Assembly: GCF_003367175.1 (NCBI RefSeq)
Contig: NZ_QRGA01000013.1
Span: forward strand, 64,230 to 128,229
DNA length: 64,000 nucleotides
Direction: 5' to 3'
Source of the DNA: Trinickia dinghuensis
GTDB lineage: Bacteria > Pseudomonadota > Gammaproteobacteria > Burkholderiales > Burkholderiaceae
The notes beneath the pieces were generated by a model, which worked only from the letters and a program-made list of their open reading frames with translations, had not been told where the DNA came from and did not search any database. This document shows positions 1 through 11,083 of this stretch, one piece after another (the stretch's first letter is position 1; every line of letters begins with the position of its first letter). Position numbers and translations under genes: made by a program.

Positions 1-1160
1 GCCGCGATCGAATCCCAGATGTCCACGTAGCGCACGTAGAGCGGCGCGAAGCCGAAGCGCAGAATGTCGGGCGCGCGAAAATCGCCGATCACGTTGCGCT
101 CGATCAGCGCCTGCATGATCGCGTAGCCCTCCTTGTGTGCGAGCGACACCTGGCTGCCGCGCCGCGACGCCTCGCGCGGCGACGCCAAGGTGCAGCCGAG
201 GCGCATCAGTTCGCGGTCGGCAAGCGCGATGAACAGATCGCCCAGCGCGACGCTCTTCGCACGCACGTCGTCGAGATCGACGCCGTCGAACGCGTCGAGC
301 GCGCTCTCCAATGCGATCAAGCCCAGTTGCGGCGCGGTGCCGGTCAACATGCGATCGATACCCGCATGCGGCACATACTCGTGCGTGAAATCGAACGGCC
401 TTGCATGCCCGTGCCAGCCCGTCAACGGCTGGCGCACGGCCGCCAGATGTCTCGTCGCAACGAACACGAAGGCCGGCGCGCCCGGTCCGCCGTTCAGGTA
501 CTTGTAGCCGCAGCCCACCGCGAAGTCGGCTTCGCAGCGGTTCAAATCGACTGGCATCGCCCCCGCGCTATGACACAAGTCCCACACGACCAGAGCGCCC
601 GCCTCGTGCGCGCGGCGCGTCACCTCTTGCAGGTCGTAGCGCTTGCCTGTCTTGTAGTTGACGTGCGTGAGCGAAACGATCGCAACGTTTTCGTCGATGG
701 CGGCGACCACGTCGTCAGGCTCGGCACACCGCAATTCGCAACCGGTCATTTCGGCGACGCTCGAAGCCACGTACACATCGGTCGGAAAGTTGGTGCGCTC
801 GGCGAGGATCGCGCGGCGGCCGGGCCGCATGCGCGTCGCTGCGACGAGGACCTTGAACAGGTTGACCGACGTCGAATCGGCGACGATCACTTCGCCTTGC
901 CCCGCCCCGATCAGCTTGGCGATCCGGTCGCCCACCCGCTGCGGCGCGGGATACCAGTCGGCATCGTTCCAGGAGCGGATGAGGCCATGCGCCCATTCTT
1001 GCTCGAGGGCCTGTTTCATCCGCGCAGGCACGTTCGCGGGCATCGCGCCCAGCGAATTGCCGTCCAAATAGATCGTACCGGCAGGTAAATCGAAGCGCGC
1101 ACGGCAATGCGCGAGAGGGTCGGCCGCATCGAGCGCGGCGCATTGTTCCCGGGTCGTCAT
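1..1160 (-). CDS. kynU: Kynureninase, 3' end beyond the window
   Basis: PLP-dependent hydrolase that cleaves L-kynurenine or 3-hydroxykynurenine to anthranilate or 3-hydroxyanthranilate plus alanine, in the cytoplasm. Reading the minus strand from the ATG at 1158-1160 gives an uninterrupted frame of about 386 codons to the window edge. It starts MTTREQCAALD and contains DGNSLG near the N-terminus, the VIVADSTSVNLFK block, WDLCHSAG and the PLP-lysine motif YKYLNGGPG. The usual length is about 416 residues, so roughly 30 are missing off the left edge. It lies 50 bp after the nbaD stop on the same strand, so it probably ends the 3-hydroxyanthranilate operon and supplies that operon's substrate. 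Confidence 0.93.
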   Translation of the reverse strand, partial: MTTREQCAALDAADPLAHCRARFDLPAGTIYLDGNSLGAMPANVPARMKQALEQEWAHGLIRSWNDADWYPAPQRVGDRIAKLIGAGQGEVIVADSTSVNLFKVLVAATRMRPGRRAILAERTNFPTDVYVASSVAEMTGCELRCAEPDDVVAAIDENVAIVSLTHVNYKTGKRYDLQEVTRRAHEAGALVVWDLCHSAGAMPVDLNRCEADFAVGCGYKYLNGGPGAPAFVFVATRHLAAVRQPLTGWHGHARPFDFTHEYVPHAGIDRMLTGTAPQLGLIALESALDAFDGVDLDDVRAKSVALGDLFIALADRELMRLGCTLASPREASRRGSQVSLAHKEGYAIMQALIERNVIGDFRAPDILRFGFAPLYVRYVDIWDSIA

Positions 1161-1210
1161 CGTTTCAGTATTCCAATAGAAATAGAGATTGCATGAGGAT
1201 GCGAGAGCGC

Positions 1211-2236
1211 TCAGCGCGCGGTTTGAGCATCCTCATCCGGCAAATCGAAAAAGCCGCGCGCATTGCCGCCGAGAATTTTTGCTTTCTCGGCGCCGGAGAG
1301 GCCCGTGTGGCTCGCGACGAGATCGCCGATCTTCTGTTCGCCGAGCGGAAACGGATAGTCGGAGCCGAGCATCACGCGGTCTGCGCCCATCACGTCGACG
1401 AGTAGCCGCAGTGCGCGCGGATCGAATACGGCGCTGTCCACGTAGAAGCGGTCGAGATACGACACCGGCGGATGCGGGCAGTCCTCGCGCACGATATCGC
1501 GCTGCTCCCATGCGTTCTGCACGCGCCCGAGCAGGAACGCGAAGCTGCCGCCACCGTGCGCGAAACACAGCTTGAGCGACTTGGGAATGCGTTCGAATGC
1601 GCCCGACAGAATCAGCGAGACGATGCTCAACTGCGTTTCGGCCGGCATCGCGACCAGCCAGGGCAGCATCCACTTCTTCATGCGGCCGTCGGTCATCATG
1701 TCCCAGGGGTGCACGAGCACGGGAATGCCTTCGTTCGCGCAGTGCGTGAGAAAGGCGACGAGCTGCGAGTCGTCGAGATCGCGCGGGCCGAGATGATTGC
1801 CGATTTGCACGCCGCGATGTCCGGCGCGAAACGCGCGTGTCGCCTCGCGGCAAGCAAGGTCGACATCCTGCAGCGGCACCTGGGCCAACGCAAGCAGGCG
1901 CGGGCCTGCTTGCGCGCACAACTCCAGCGCTCGGTCGTTCATGCGCACGGCCCAATCATGGGCGATGGCGGCATCGTAGCGATAGCCGAACATCACCGGC
2001 GTCGCGCACATCAATTGGATATCGATGCCGAGCGCGTCCATTTCCTCGAGCCTCGCGGCCGGGTCCCATAGCGCGCGATACACAGGGCGAAACGCGCGCT
2101 CGCCCGCCATGATCGTGCCCTGGTCGCCATCTTGATCGATACGCAGCCACGGCGCGTGCTGCGGGTCGATGGCCGCCGCTTCTTCCCGCGTGACGGGCGG
2201 GAAGAAATGCGCGTGCATGTCGATTCGAAGTGTCAT
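1211..2236 (-). CDS. nbaD: 2-amino-3-carboxymuconate-6-semialdehyde decarboxylase
   Basis: Amidohydrolase-superfamily decarboxylase (ACMSD). It converts the ring-opened product of 3-hydroxyanthranilate to 2-aminomuconate semialdehyde, diverting flux away from quinolinate and NAD. The protein has 341 residues starting [14 protein letters not shown], so the HxH zinc pair is at residues 7-9. Other metal or active-site motifs are LVHPWDMM in the middle, CFAHGGGSF, and GSDYPFPLG near the C-terminus. The frame is open 70 codons further upstream, but that extension is low-complexity and overlaps nbaC, so the ATG at 2236 was chosen. It lies 37 bp after nbaC. Confidence 0.92.
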   Translation of the reverse strand: MTLRIDMHAHFFPPVTREEAAAIDPQHAPWLRIDQDGDQGTIMAGERAFRPVYRALWDPAARLEEMDALGIDIQLMCATPVMFGYRYDAAIAHDWAVRMNDRALELCAQAGPRLLALAQVPLQDVDLACREATRAFRAGHRGVQIGNHLGPRDLDDSQLVAFLTHCANEGIPVLVHPWDMMTDGRMKKWMLPWLVAMPAETQLSIVSLILSGAFERIPKSLKLCFAHGGGSFAFLLGRVQNAWEQRDIVREDCPHPPVSYLDRFYVDSAVFDPRALRLLVDVMGADRVMLGSDYPFPLGEQKIGDLVASHTGLSGAEKAKILGGNARGFFDLPDEDAQTAR

Positions 2237-2273
2237 TGTCGATGTGTTGGTTTGAACGGCAACGCGAGTTCGA

Positions 2274-3267
<994 letters not shown>

Positions 3268-3271
<4 letters not shown>

Positions 3272-4041
3272 GAGAATCGATGTGTCGTGAATTCGGTGCT
3301 GCCGAGGCCGTTGATCGTGCAATGCACATGCGTGTCCGGAGCGAGCGGATGGGCAGCCGTCGCAGCACCCGCCATGATCAGCGAGCCCGCCGGCAGGACC
3401 AGCCCGCTCAGCGCGACCAGACGCGACGCTTGGACGACCGAGCGCAGCGGGTCGCCGAGAATGGCGGCCGTCGAGCCGGCTTGCACGAGACGGCCGTTCA
3501 TGCGCAAGAGGACCCCCGCATTGCCGATGTCGTCGAAGTTGCGCGTCCACGGCCCGAGGGTGAGCCCGGCCGACGAGCAGTTGTCGGCCACCACGTCTTC
3601 GAGCGAGAACCTGAAGTCGCGATAACGCGAGTCGATGATTTCCAGCGCGGGCGCAACCGCTTCCAGGTAGCGTGCGCTTTCGAGCAGCGTCAACGGCCGG
3701 TCGATGTCGCGGCTCGTCAAAAAGCACACCTCCGGTTCGACGCGAGGATGAATGAAGCGATCGAGCGCAACGCGCGCGCCATCCTCCTCGAGCATGGCAT
3801 CGGTGAGCCAGCCCCAGATCAGACTATCGACCCCCATCTGAATCATCTTCGCGCGGCTCGTGAAGCCAAGCTTCACGCCGACCGTGGATTCGCCGCGATG
3901 AATGCGCCGCTCGATCGACGCGCGCTGCACGACATAGGCTTCGTCGAGCGAGAACGCGTGCTTTTCGGCAAGCTGCGCAATGGGCGTCGCCTGGCGCGCG
4001 GCATCGTCCAGTTGCGCCGCGATGGCATCGAGATCCTTCAC
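3268..4041 (-). CDS. nbaG: 4-oxalocrotonate decarboxylase
   Basis: FAH-superfamily decarboxylase (DmpH/XylI-like) of 257 residues. It converts 2-oxo-3-hexenedioate to 2-oxopent-4-enoate. Visible motifs are [17 protein letters not shown], the acidic metal-binding segment [18 protein letters not shown] and the [10 protein letters not shown] loop shared with the hydratase NbaH. It overlaps nbaF downstream and nbaI upstream by 4 nt each. The closely related hydratase in the same operon (6017-6850) is the other member of the pair that forms a complex in the Dmp/Xyl pathways. The two are told apart here by sequence flavour and operon order. Confidence 0.88.
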
Positions 4042-5066
4042 GCCGCCTCCCGCGCATTGACGAGATCGAGCGCGACATCGACGATCATGTCTTCCTGACC
4101 GCCCACCATCCGGCGCCGTCCGAGTTCGACGAGGATGTCGAACGCGGCGAGGCCGTACTTCGCCGCGGCGGCTTCCGCGTGGCGCAGAAAGCTCGAGTAC
4201 ACGCCGGCATAGCCGAGCGCCAGCGTCTCGCGGTCCACACGCACCGGTCGCTCCTGCAGCGGCCGCACGATGTCTTCAGCCGCATCGATCAGCCGTTTCA
4301 AGTCGCAACCGTGATTCAGCTTCATGCGATCCACCGCCGCGATGAACACCTCGAGCGGCGCGTTGCCCGCGCCCGCCCCCATGCCGGTCAGGGAAGCATC
4401 GACTCGGTCGCAGCCGTGTTCGAGTGCAACGATCGAATTGGCCACGCCCAGCGACAGATTGTGGTGCGCATGCATGCCCGTTTGCGTCTCGGCGTGAAGC
4501 ACGGCTTTCATCGCGTCGAAACGCTCCGCGACGTCACGCATGTTCAGCGCCCCGCCCGAGTCGACCACGTACACGCATTGCGCCCCGTACGATTCCATCA
4601 TCTTTGCCTGCTTGGCAAGCGCATCGGGCGGCGTCATATGCGACATCATCAAGAAGCCCACGGTATCCATGCCGAGTTCGCGTGCATAACCGATGTGCTG
4701 CTTCGCGATATCCGCTTCGGTGCAATGGGTCGCGATGCGAACCGTGCGCGCACCGGCATCGTAGGCGGCACGCAAGTCGTGGAGGGTGCCGATGCCCGGT
4801 ATCAGCAGCGTTGCGACACGCGCGCGACGGACGGCACCTGCCACGGCTTCGATCCATTCGAGGTCCGTGTGCGCGCCAAAGCCGTAGTTGAAGCTCGATC
4901 CCGACAGGCCGTCTCCGTGCGCGACTTCGATGCTGTCGACACCCGCGTCGTCGAGCGCGCGTGCGATCGCCACCGCATGGTCAAGCGAATATTGATGCCG
5001 GATCGCGTGCATGCCGTCGCGCAGCGTGACGTCCGAGACATGAATTTTTTTCGTAAATTGCGTCAT
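4038..5066 (-). CDS. nbaI: 4-hydroxy-2-oxovalerate aldolase
   Basis: Class II pyruvate aldolase (DmpG/MhpE family) of 342 residues. It splits 4-hydroxy-2-oxovalerate into pyruvate and acetaldehyde and channels acetaldehyde to the acylating dehydrogenase. The N-terminal [17 protein letters not shown] carries the catalytic Arg-Asp of the HMGL-like TIM barrel. [14 protein letters not shown] carries the two metal His, and the C-terminal part is the communication domain that contacts NbaJ. The next gene up, nbaJ, ends 12 bp before this start. nbaG overlaps the 3' end by 4 nt. Confidence 0.95.
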   Translation of the reverse strand: MTQFTKKIHVSDVTLRDGMHAIRHQYSLDHAVAIARALDDAGVDSIEVAHGDGLSGSSFNYGFGAHTDLEWIEAVAGAVRRARVATLLIPGIGTLHDLRAAYDAGARTVRIATHCTEADIAKQHIGYARELGMDTVGFLMMSHMTPPDALAKQAKMMESYGAQCVYVVDSGGALNMRDVAERFDAMKAVLHAETQTGMHAHHNLSLGVANSIVALEHGCDRVDASLTGMGAGAGNAPLEVFIAAVDRMKLNHGCDLKRLIDAAEDIVRPLQERPVRVDRETLALGYAGVYSSFLRHAEAAAAKYGLAAFDILVELGRRRMVGGQEDMIVDVALDLVNAREAA

Positions 5067-5078
5067 GGCATTTCCCCG

Positions 5079-6020
5079 TCAGGCCGACACGCGGCTGACC
5101 GCGATCTGTTCCGCGGCGGCCAGCGCCGCCGACGTCATGATGTCGAGATTCCCCGCGTATGCAGGCAAGTAGTGCGCCGCGCCTTCCACTTCGAGGAACA
5201 CGCTGACCTTGAGCCCCGCGCGCTTGTCATGGGTGTGAAGCGCGAGCGGATGCGCCGCCGTGTAGCGGTCGAACTGCACCGCCTGCTTGAGCCGATAGCC
5301 GGGCACGTAGCTCGCGACCGCCGCGGCCATCGCCTGAATCGAGCGCTCGATGGCTTGCGTGTCGGCGTTTTCGTCGGTCAGGCAATAGACGGTGTCGCGC
5401 ATCATCACGGGCGGCTCGGCGGGATTGAGCACGATGATCGCCTTGCCGCGGGCCGCGCCGCCTACGCTTTCGATCGCGCGCGCCGTCGTTTCCGTGAACT
5501 CGTCGATGTTGGCCCGCGTGCCGGGGCCGGCCGAATGGCTCGCGATCGATGCAACGATCTCGGCGTATTGAACGGGTGCAACGCGCGATACCGCATGCAC
5601 GATTGGAATTGTCGCTTGCCCGCCGCACGTGACCATATTGATGTTCGGCGTGTCGAGCTGCTCGAACAGATTCACGACGGGCACGACGAACGGGCCGATT
5701 GCGGCGGGCGTCAGGTCGATCGTCTGCACGCCATGGCGCGCGAGCACTTCGGCATGGTGCGCGTGCGCGCCGGCCGACGTCGCGTCGAACGCAATGCCGA
5801 TATCGGCGAAGTTCGGCATCGCGAGCAATCCTTCGATGCCCTGTGCCGTGGTCGGCACGCCGAGCCGGTTCGCGCGCGCGAGACCATCCGATGCGGGGTC
5901 GATGCCGACCATCGCGCCCATCTTGAGGTGCTGCCCTTCGCGCATCACCTTGATCATCAGATCGGTGCCGATATTGCCCGAGCCGATGATGGCAACAGCC
6001 AGCTTGTCGTGGTCTTTCAT
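5079..6020 (-). CDS. nbaJ: Acetaldehyde dehydrogenase (acylating)
   Basis: CoA- and NAD-dependent dehydrogenase (DmpF/MhpF family) of 313 residues. It turns acetaldehyde from NbaI into acetyl-CoA. The N-terminus has the Rossmann motif [13 protein letters not shown], and the catalytic Cys lies in [12 protein letters not shown]. The protein ends [12 protein letters not shown]. The ATG at 6020 overlaps the stop of nbaH by 4 nt. A much longer open frame continues upstream to 6764 but is the antisense or shifted shadow of nbaH. Confidence 0.95.
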   Translation of the reverse strand: MKDHDKLAVAIIGSGNIGTDLMIKVMREGQHLKMGAMVGIDPASDGLARANRLGVPTTAQGIEGLLAMPNFADIGIAFDATSAGAHAHHAEVLARHGVQTIDLTPAAIGPFVVPVVNLFEQLDTPNINMVTCGGQATIPIVHAVSRVAPVQYAEIVASIASHSAGPGTRANIDEFTETTARAIESVGGAARGKAIIVLNPAEPPVMMRDTVYCLTDENADTQAIERSIQAMAAAVASYVPGYRLKQAVQFDRYTAAHPLALHTHDKRAGLKVSVFLEVEGAAHYLPAYAGNLDIMTSAALAAAEQIAVSRVSA

Positions 6021-6850
6021 GAAGCGGATTCCGGTTGAGTGGAGAATGCGGCGCTCACGCTGCCGAGGCCTTCGATGCGTGCGGTAAACACGTCGCCTGG
6101 CGCGACGGCTGTCATCGGCCCGAGTGCCCCCGTGAGGACGACGTCGCCCGCCGCGAGCGGCGCGCCGACGCGCACCATCGTGTCGGCAAGCCAGAGCGCC
6201 GCATACAGGGGATTGCCGAGGCAGGCCGCGCCCGCCCCCACGCTGACCTGTGCGCCGCGCCGCTCCATCGCCATGCCGCATGCGATCGCGTCGAATGCAC
6301 CGAGCTTCACCGGGCGGTTGCCGAGCACGAACAGGCCGCTCGAAGCGTTGTCCGCCACGGTATCGACGAGACGGATGTCCCAATTCTCGATCCGGCTGCC
6401 GACGATTTCGATCGCGGGCAAGACATACGCCGTTGCACGGATCACATCCGCGATCGTGTGCCGTTCGTGCGGTAGATCGCGTTCGAGCACGAGCGCGATC
6501 TCCGCTTCGACCTTCGGCTGCTGGGTGCGCGACAGCGCGATTTCCTCGCCGTCCGCAATCGACATATCGTCGAACAGCATGCCGAAGTCCGGCTGGTCGA
6601 CACCCAGTTGCGCTTGCACCGCTTTCGATGTCAATCCGATCTTGCGGCCTACGAGACGCCGCCCGGCCGCGAGCCGCGCCTCCGTGTTGACGCGCTGCAC
6701 CGCATACGCCGCCGCGAGCGCGTCGCCGCCCAGGTCCGCAATCGCGCCGCGTACGGGGGCGCACGGCATGCCCGTTGTTTGTGCTTCGCGCAGCCGTCGC
6801 GCAATATCGCGCACGGCATTCGAGTCGAACTCGCCGAATCCGCTCTTCAT
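6017..6850 (-). CDS. nbaH: 2-oxopent-4-enoate hydratase
   Basis: FAH-superfamily hydratase (DmpE/MhpD type) of 277 residues. It adds water to 2-oxopent-4-enoate to give 4-hydroxy-2-oxovalerate. Motifs are [31 protein letters not shown] (acidic metal ligands), [10 protein letters not shown] and the [14 protein letters not shown] loop. The start at 6850 overlaps the nbaE stop by 4 nt, and its own stop overlaps nbaJ by 4 nt. The order E-H-J-I-G-F-C-D follows the described KU-7 nba cluster, without nbaX. Confidence 0.9.
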   Translation of the reverse strand: MKSGFGEFDSNAVRDIARRLREAQTTGMPCAPVRGAIADLGGDALAAAYAVQRVNTEARLAAGRRLVGRKIGLTSKAVQAQLGVDQPDFGMLFDDMSIADGEEIALSRTQQPKVEAEIALVLERDLPHERHTIADVIRATAYVLPAIEIVGSRIENWDIRLVDTVADNASSGLFVLGNRPVKLGAFDAIACGMAMERRGAQVSVGAGAACLGNPLYAALWLADTMVRVGAPLAAGDVVLTGALGPMTAVAPGDVFTARIEGLGSVSAAFSTQPESAS

Positions 6851-8337
6851 GCCACCCTCACGCAGACGTTGGTGAGTTCCGAATAAAAGTCGAGCGAATG
6901 CCGGCCGCCTTCGCGTCCGATCCCCGAGAGCTTCGTGCCGCCGAACGGCGTGCGCAAATCGCGCACGAACCAGGCGTTGAGCCACACGATGCCCGTCTCG
7001 ATCCGCTTCGCCACGCGGTGCCCGCGCGCGAGGTGCGTGGTCCAAACGCTGGCCGCCAGACCGTACGCGCTATCGTTCACGCGGCCGATGACCTCCGCTT
7101 CGGTGTCGAACGGGGCGATATGGCAAACCGGCCCGAAGACTTCTTCCGTCACGCAGCGCGCACCGTCCGGCAAGCCGATCCAGACGGTCGGCTGCACGAA
7201 TGCGCCGGAATCGCGTGCGTCGCCGAACGTCGGCACGCCGCCGCCCGTCACCACGGTCGCGCCTTCTTCGACGGCGAGGCGGAAATACGACAGCACCTTC
7301 TCGCGATGACTCTGCGAGATCAGCGGCCCCATTGTCGTCGCCGGATCCTCGGGCGCGCCGACGCTCAGCGTTTCGGTGCGAGCCTTCAACGCCGCCACGA
7401 AGCGCTCGAAAATCGGCCGCTCGACGTACACGCGTTCGCTGCACAGACACACCTGGCCTGCATTCGTGAAGCTGGACTTGACGACGCCTTCAACCGCCGC
7501 GTCGAAGTCCGCATCGGCGAAAACGACGGCGGCGTTCTTGCCGCCGAGTTCGAACGAAATTTTCTTCACGCCGTCCGCGACGGTCTTCATGATCGTGCTG
7601 CCGGTGCGCGATTCCCCCGTGAAGGTGACCGCCGCGATGCCGCTGTGGCGCGAGAGAAATTCGCCCGCCGCATTCGGCCCGTGACCGTGGACCAGATTGA
7701 ATACGCCACGCGGCAACCCTGCGGCATGGATCACTTCGGCAAGCAGTGTGGCCGAGCCGGGTGTCTCTTCGGAGGGCTTGGCAACGACGCAATTGCCCAT
7801 TGCCAATGCGGGTGCGACCTTCCACGAGAGCAGCAGCAGCGGGAGATTCCACGGCGAGATGATGCCGACCACGCCCAGCGGCTTGCGCGTCACGTAGTTC
7901 ATGAATTCGCCCCCGTCCGCCGCGTGCGTCTCGAAGCATTCGTTGTGCGACGTCCTGATCAGGTCGGCGAACGTGCGGAAGTTCGCGATGCCGCGCGCCA
8001 CGTCGAGCGAACGGGCCTGCTCGAGCGGGCGGCCCGTATCGGCCACTTCGGCGGCGACGAACTCGTCGAAGCGCGCTTCGATGCCGTCGGCGATGCGCTG
8101 CAGCCACGCGGCACGCTGAGCGGGCGTGGTCTCGCCCCAGCCCGCGCGCTGCGCCGCGCGCGCCGCACGCACCGCGCGGTCGACGCTTGCCTCGTCGGCT
8201 TCGCAAACGCGCGCGACCAGCGTGCCGTCCACGGGGTTCAAATCGTCGAACGTCGTCGCACTCGCAACGAATTCGCCATCGATGTAATGCCGGAAAAGCC
8301 GCGGCGCATGCGCGGCGCCGGACGCCTCTTGATTCAC
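6847..8337 (-). CDS. nbaE: 2-aminomuconate semialdehyde dehydrogenase
   Basis: NAD-dependent aldehyde dehydrogenase that oxidises 2-aminomuconate (or 2-hydroxymuconate) semialdehyde. It has about 496 residues. Signatures are [18 protein letters not shown], the general-base motif [12 protein letters not shown], and the catalytic Cys in [17 protein letters not shown]. The first in-frame ATG is at 8403, but the GTG at 8337 follows AGGAGG by 4 nt and begins [10 protein letters not shown] just before the conserved YIDGEFV, so GTG is preferred. It is the first gene of the operon, 138 bp from the LysR stop. Confidence 0.9.
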   Translation of the reverse strand: MNQEASGAAHAPRLFRHYIDGEFVASATTFDDLNPVDGTLVARVCEADEASVDRAVRAARAAQRAGWGETTPAQRAAWLQRIADGIEARFDEFVAAEVADTGRPLEQARSLDVARGIANFRTFADLIRTSHNECFETHAADGGEFMNYVTRKPLGVVGIISPWNLPLLLLSWKVAPALAMGNCVVAKPSEETPGSATLLAEVIHAAGLPRGVFNLVHGHGPNAAGEFLSRHSGIAAVTFTGESRTGSTIMKTVADGVKKISFELGGKNAAVVFADADFDAAVEGVVKSSFTNAGQVCLCSERVYVERPIFERFVAALKARTETLSVGAPEDPATTMGPLISQSHREKVLSYFRLAVEEGATVVTGGGVPTFGDARDSGAFVQPTVWIGLPDGARCVTEEVFGPVCHIAPFDTEAEVIGRVNDSAYGLAASVWTTHLARGHRVAKRIETGIVWLNAWFVRDLRTPFGGTKLSGIGREGGRHSLDFYSELTNVCVRVA

Positions 8338-8387
8338 AACGCCTCCTGCTCGTTTGATGTGTACCCACGAGTCTAGGGAAGCGACGC

Positions 8388-8401
8388 GATTACCGATAAT
8401 C
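8388..8401. promoter_or_regulatory. Candidate LysR operator, GATTA-ccga-TAATC
   Basis: A perfect 5-bp inverted repeat with a 4-nt spacer, about 50 bp upstream of the nbaE start. It fits the T-N11-A style of LysR-family sites. It lies in the only gap (8338-8475) between the LysR gene and the operon that gene probably controls. The assignment is an inference from symmetry and position. Confidence 0.45.
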
Positions 8402-8475
8402 AAACATTCGGCCGCCGATATGCCAAACCGGAATATCTGCGCGCCCCACGCAGGCTTTACGCGCCGTGCTGGAAA

Positions 8476-9456
8476 TCAGGCTTGGATCGCACCGGTGTCT
8501 TCGGCCGCTTGCGCCGCTTCGCGCAGGCATTCGACGAACGCACGGCATGCCGCGCTTTGCGCCTTGTTCGTGCGCACCGAAAAGCCGATCGTGCCGAACG
8601 CGCCCGTCTCGGGCAGATCGAGAATGCGCAGCAGGCCCGCATCGACGAACTGGCGTGCCGCAACGCGGGGCATCAACGCGATCCGCGGCGTCTCCAGCAG
8701 CAGGCCGATATTGGTGAGCAGCGAAAGCGATTCGACGATATCGGTCGGCAACGGCAAATCCGCCACGCGGAACAGTTGCTCGGCGGCGAGCCGCGCCGGA
8801 GAATCGGGCGTGGGCAAAATCCAGGGCATGCCGACGAGATCGGCGAGATGCGTCACGCCTTCCGGCACCGGCGCACCGCCCTTGCCGCCCACCACGGCGC
8901 ACAGCGATTCGTCGAACAGTGTTTCATGCGTCAACGGAAAAGCGCTCGCGATCGGCAGCTCGCGCTCGGGCAAACGGCCCACGACGATGTCGACGTCGCC
9001 CGTCGCGAGCGCGGGAAACAGATGCGCGGGCGTGCCCTCCCGCACCGTGACGAGCACGTTCGGCGTGCGCGCCTTGAGCTTCGCGATCGCAAGCGGCAGC
9101 AGCCGCGCCGAAGCCGAAATCAGCGTGCCGACGATCACATGGCCGCTCGTGCCGAGCCGGAAGTCGTTGAGTTCGTCCGTCATGTAGCGCAGCTCGGCCA
9201 TCAACGACTTGACGCGCTGCCCGAGCAGCAGCCCGAGTTCGGTCGGCACGACACCGCGATTGGAGCGCTGGAAGAGCTCGCCGTCGAAGCACGATTCGAG
9301 CTCGTGGATCACCTTCGTCACGGCAGGCTGCGTGAGCCGCATCTCGTTCGCGGCACGCACGACGGAGCGCGTCTCCAGCACGCGCTCGAAAATCATCAGC
9401 TGGCTCAGCTTCAGGCGGCGGATCAGGGAGATCTCGCTCAGGGGGTTCGCTTGCAT
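8476..9456 (-). CDS. LysR-family transcriptional regulator
   Basis: LysR activator or repressor of 326 residues. The N-terminal winged helix spans about residues 12-72 (LSQLMIFERVLETRSVVRAA, then LTQPAVTKVIHELE). A periplasmic-binding-like effector domain follows (VIVGTLISASARLLPLAIAK onward). Its LTQPAVTK helix and overall type resemble GbpR/PcaQ-like regulators. It is codirectional with and directly upstream of the nbaE operon, so 3-hydroxyanthranilate, kynurenine or a muconate intermediate is the likely effector (inference). It starts 43 bp after the ABC ATPase gene, so read-through from that operon is also possible. Confidence 0.88.
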   Translation of the reverse strand: MQANPLSEISLIRRLKLSQLMIFERVLETRSVVRAANEMRLTQPAVTKVIHELESCFDGELFQRSNRGVVPTELGLLLGQRVKSLMAELRYMTDELNDFRLGTSGHVIVGTLISASARLLPLAIAKLKARTPNVLVTVREGTPAHLFPALATGDVDIVVGRLPERELPIASAFPLTHETLFDESLCAVVGGKGGAPVPEGVTHLADLVGMPWILPTPDSPARLAAEQLFRVADLPLPTDIVESLSLLTNIGLLLETPRIALMPRVAARQFVDAGLLRILDLPETGAFGTIGFSVRTNKAQSAACRAFVECLREAAQAAEDTGAIQA

Positions 9457-9499
9457 GGCTATGCTTCTTCTCGATGGGTTCGATAGACGCGCGTTTGCG

Positions 9500-10327
9500 C
9501 TAGAACACGCCCATCATCTTCGAAAGTTCGGCGACGTAGTGCCCGTAGCGCGGGTCGCTGCGCGTCGTGTCGGGCTGGCGCGGATGCGGCAGGTCGATCT
9601 TCATGTCGTGCAGCACACGGCCGGGCCGTTCCGACATGACGATCACGCGATCCGACAGAAATACCGCTTCATGGATGCTGTGCGTCACGAGCAGCACCGT
9701 CAGCGTGCTCTGCTGCCAGATGCGCAGCATCTCCACATTGAGCCGGTCGCGCGTGAGGGCGTCCAGCGCACCGAACGGTTCGTCCATGAGCATCACGCGC
9801 GGCTCGAGCAGCAGAATCTGGCCGATCGCCGCGCGCTGGCGCATGCCCCCGGACAGTTCATGGGGATAGCGATCCACGAACTGCGTGAGCCCGAGCGTGT
9901 CGAGCAGCGCGGGCAAGCGCGCTTCGATACGCTCGCGCGGCAGCTTGCGCAGCTTCGCGCCGAGCCTGATGTTCGCGCCGACCGTGAGCCACGGCAGCAT
10001 GTTGCTCGTCTGGAACACGACGCCGATATCGTCGGCCGGCTTGCCGACCGTCTGCCCGCCGACCCGAATGGCGCCCGAATCGCACGGCACGAGACCCGCG
10101 ATCATCCGCAGCAACGTGCTCTTGCCGCAGCCGCTGGGCCCGAGGATCGAAACGAATTCGCGCGGACAGACCCGCAGCGAAACGTCGTCGAGCGCGGTAA
10201 ATGCTTGTGCGTCGCCGCGGGCGGCAAAGCGTTTTCCCGCGCCTTCGACTTCGATCAGCGCGGGCGTGACGATCGAGCCGCTCATGGGCGCGTGCGCCGA
10301 GGCGCGCAACACATCGACGATTGCCAT
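9500..10327 (-). CDS. ABC transporter ATP-binding protein (SsuB/TauB/NrtD type)
   Basis: Cytoplasmic ATPase of a nitrate/sulfonate/taurine-type importer, 275 residues. Walker A is LGPSGCGKSTLL, the Q-loop is VVFQTSNMLPW, the signature is LSGGMRQRAAI, Walker B is VMLMDEPFGALDA, and the switch His is in LLVTHSIHEAVFLSDR. The ATG at 10327 shares one base with the permease stop (TGATG), so the two are translationally coupled. The seven-codon extension to 10348 is less likely. The system probably imports a small anionic or aromatic compound for the enzymes around it. Confidence 0.9.
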   Translation of the reverse strand: MAIVDVLRASAHAPMSGSIVTPALIEVEGAGKRFAARGDAQAFTALDDVSLRVCPREFVSILGPSGCGKSTLLRMIAGLVPCDSGAIRVGGQTVGKPADDIGVVFQTSNMLPWLTVGANIRLGAKLRKLPRERIEARLPALLDTLGLTQFVDRYPHELSGGMRQRAAIGQILLLEPRVMLMDEPFGALDALTRDRLNVEMLRIWQQSTLTVLLVTHSIHEAVFLSDRVIVMSERPGRVLHDMKIDLPHPRQPDTTRSDPRYGHYVAELSKMMGVF

Positions 10328-11070
10328 CAGACCGTGACTCCTCTCCACCAGACCGCGCGCGAGGCGAGATCGACCGCACCGTAAAACACCATGGCCAATA
10401 CCGTGACCATCATGATCGCCGCGAACGACAGCGCCGTTTGCGCGTTCGACGTCGCAAACACGATCAGATGCCCCAGCCCCTGCTCCGATCCAATGAACTC
10501 GCCGACGATCGCACCGATCACCGCAAGCGGCATCGCGATCTTCAGACCATCCATCAGCGCGGGCAGCGCGGCGGGCAACCTCAAGTACCAGAACGTGTAC
10601 GCGGGCGACGCACCGAGCGCCCTAAAATGTTCGTCGAGATTGCGCGGCACACCCGCAAGCCCACCGATGGTCGCGACCACGACGGGAAAGAACGAGAACA
10701 GCACGGCGGCTGCCAGCTTCGACGCGAAACCATAGCCGAACCATACGATCAGCAGTGGCGCGAGCGCGATTTTCGGCATGCTTTGCAATGCGGTCACGAA
10801 TGGCAGCAGCGTGCGCCGCGCGACGCCCGAAAGGCTCGCCAGCAACCCGAGCGCGAGGCCGCCGGCAAGAGCGAGTACGAATCCCGCGAATACTTCCCAT
10901 GCCGTCGTGAGCGTATCGGCGAGCAACTGCGCGCGCATCGCCCAGCCGGCGGAGAACACTTCCGACAGCGGCGGCAGCACGTAATCGCGGACACCGCCCA
11001 AACGCACGCCGAACTCCCACACCAGTCCGAGCGCGACCCAGAACGCCAATGTTTCGATCAGTCGTTTCAT
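10327..11070 (-). CDS. ABC transporter permease (SsuC/TauC type)
   Basis: Inner-membrane permease of 247 residues in the BPD_transp_1 family. About six hydrophobic segments are visible, starting at IETLAFWVALGLVWEFGVRL. The EAA-loop region FRALGASPAYTFWYLRLPAA contacts the ATPase. The ATG at 11070 has an upstream GGAG. An in-frame extension to 11250 is arginine- and threonine-rich and shadows the VOC gene. The gene sits between the VOC protein (13 bp away) and the ATPase (1-nt overlap). Confidence 0.9.
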   Translation of the reverse strand: MKRLIETLAFWVALGLVWEFGVRLGGVRDYVLPPLSEVFSAGWAMRAQLLADTLTTAWEVFAGFVLALAGGLALGLLASLSGVARRTLLPFVTALQSMPKIALAPLLIVWFGYGFASKLAAAVLFSFFPVVVATIGGLAGVPRNLDEHFRALGASPAYTFWYLRLPAALPALMDGLKIAMPLAVIGAIVGEFIGSEQGLGHLIVFATSNAQTALSFAAIMMVTVLAMVFYGAVDLASRAVWWRGVTV

Positions 11071-11083
11071 GGGGGCTCCGTGG

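Noticed and set aside
4179-6038. 619-codon plus-strand open frame opposite the nba aldolase/dehydrogenase genes
   Set aside because: It is His/Arg-rich, with no family resemblance, and is fully antisense to nbaI and nbaJ, which carry clear catalytic motifs. It is a GC-rich shadow frame.
6775-8376. 533-codon plus-strand frame opposite nbaE
   Set aside because: Antisense shadow of the aldehyde dehydrogenase; no domain recognised.
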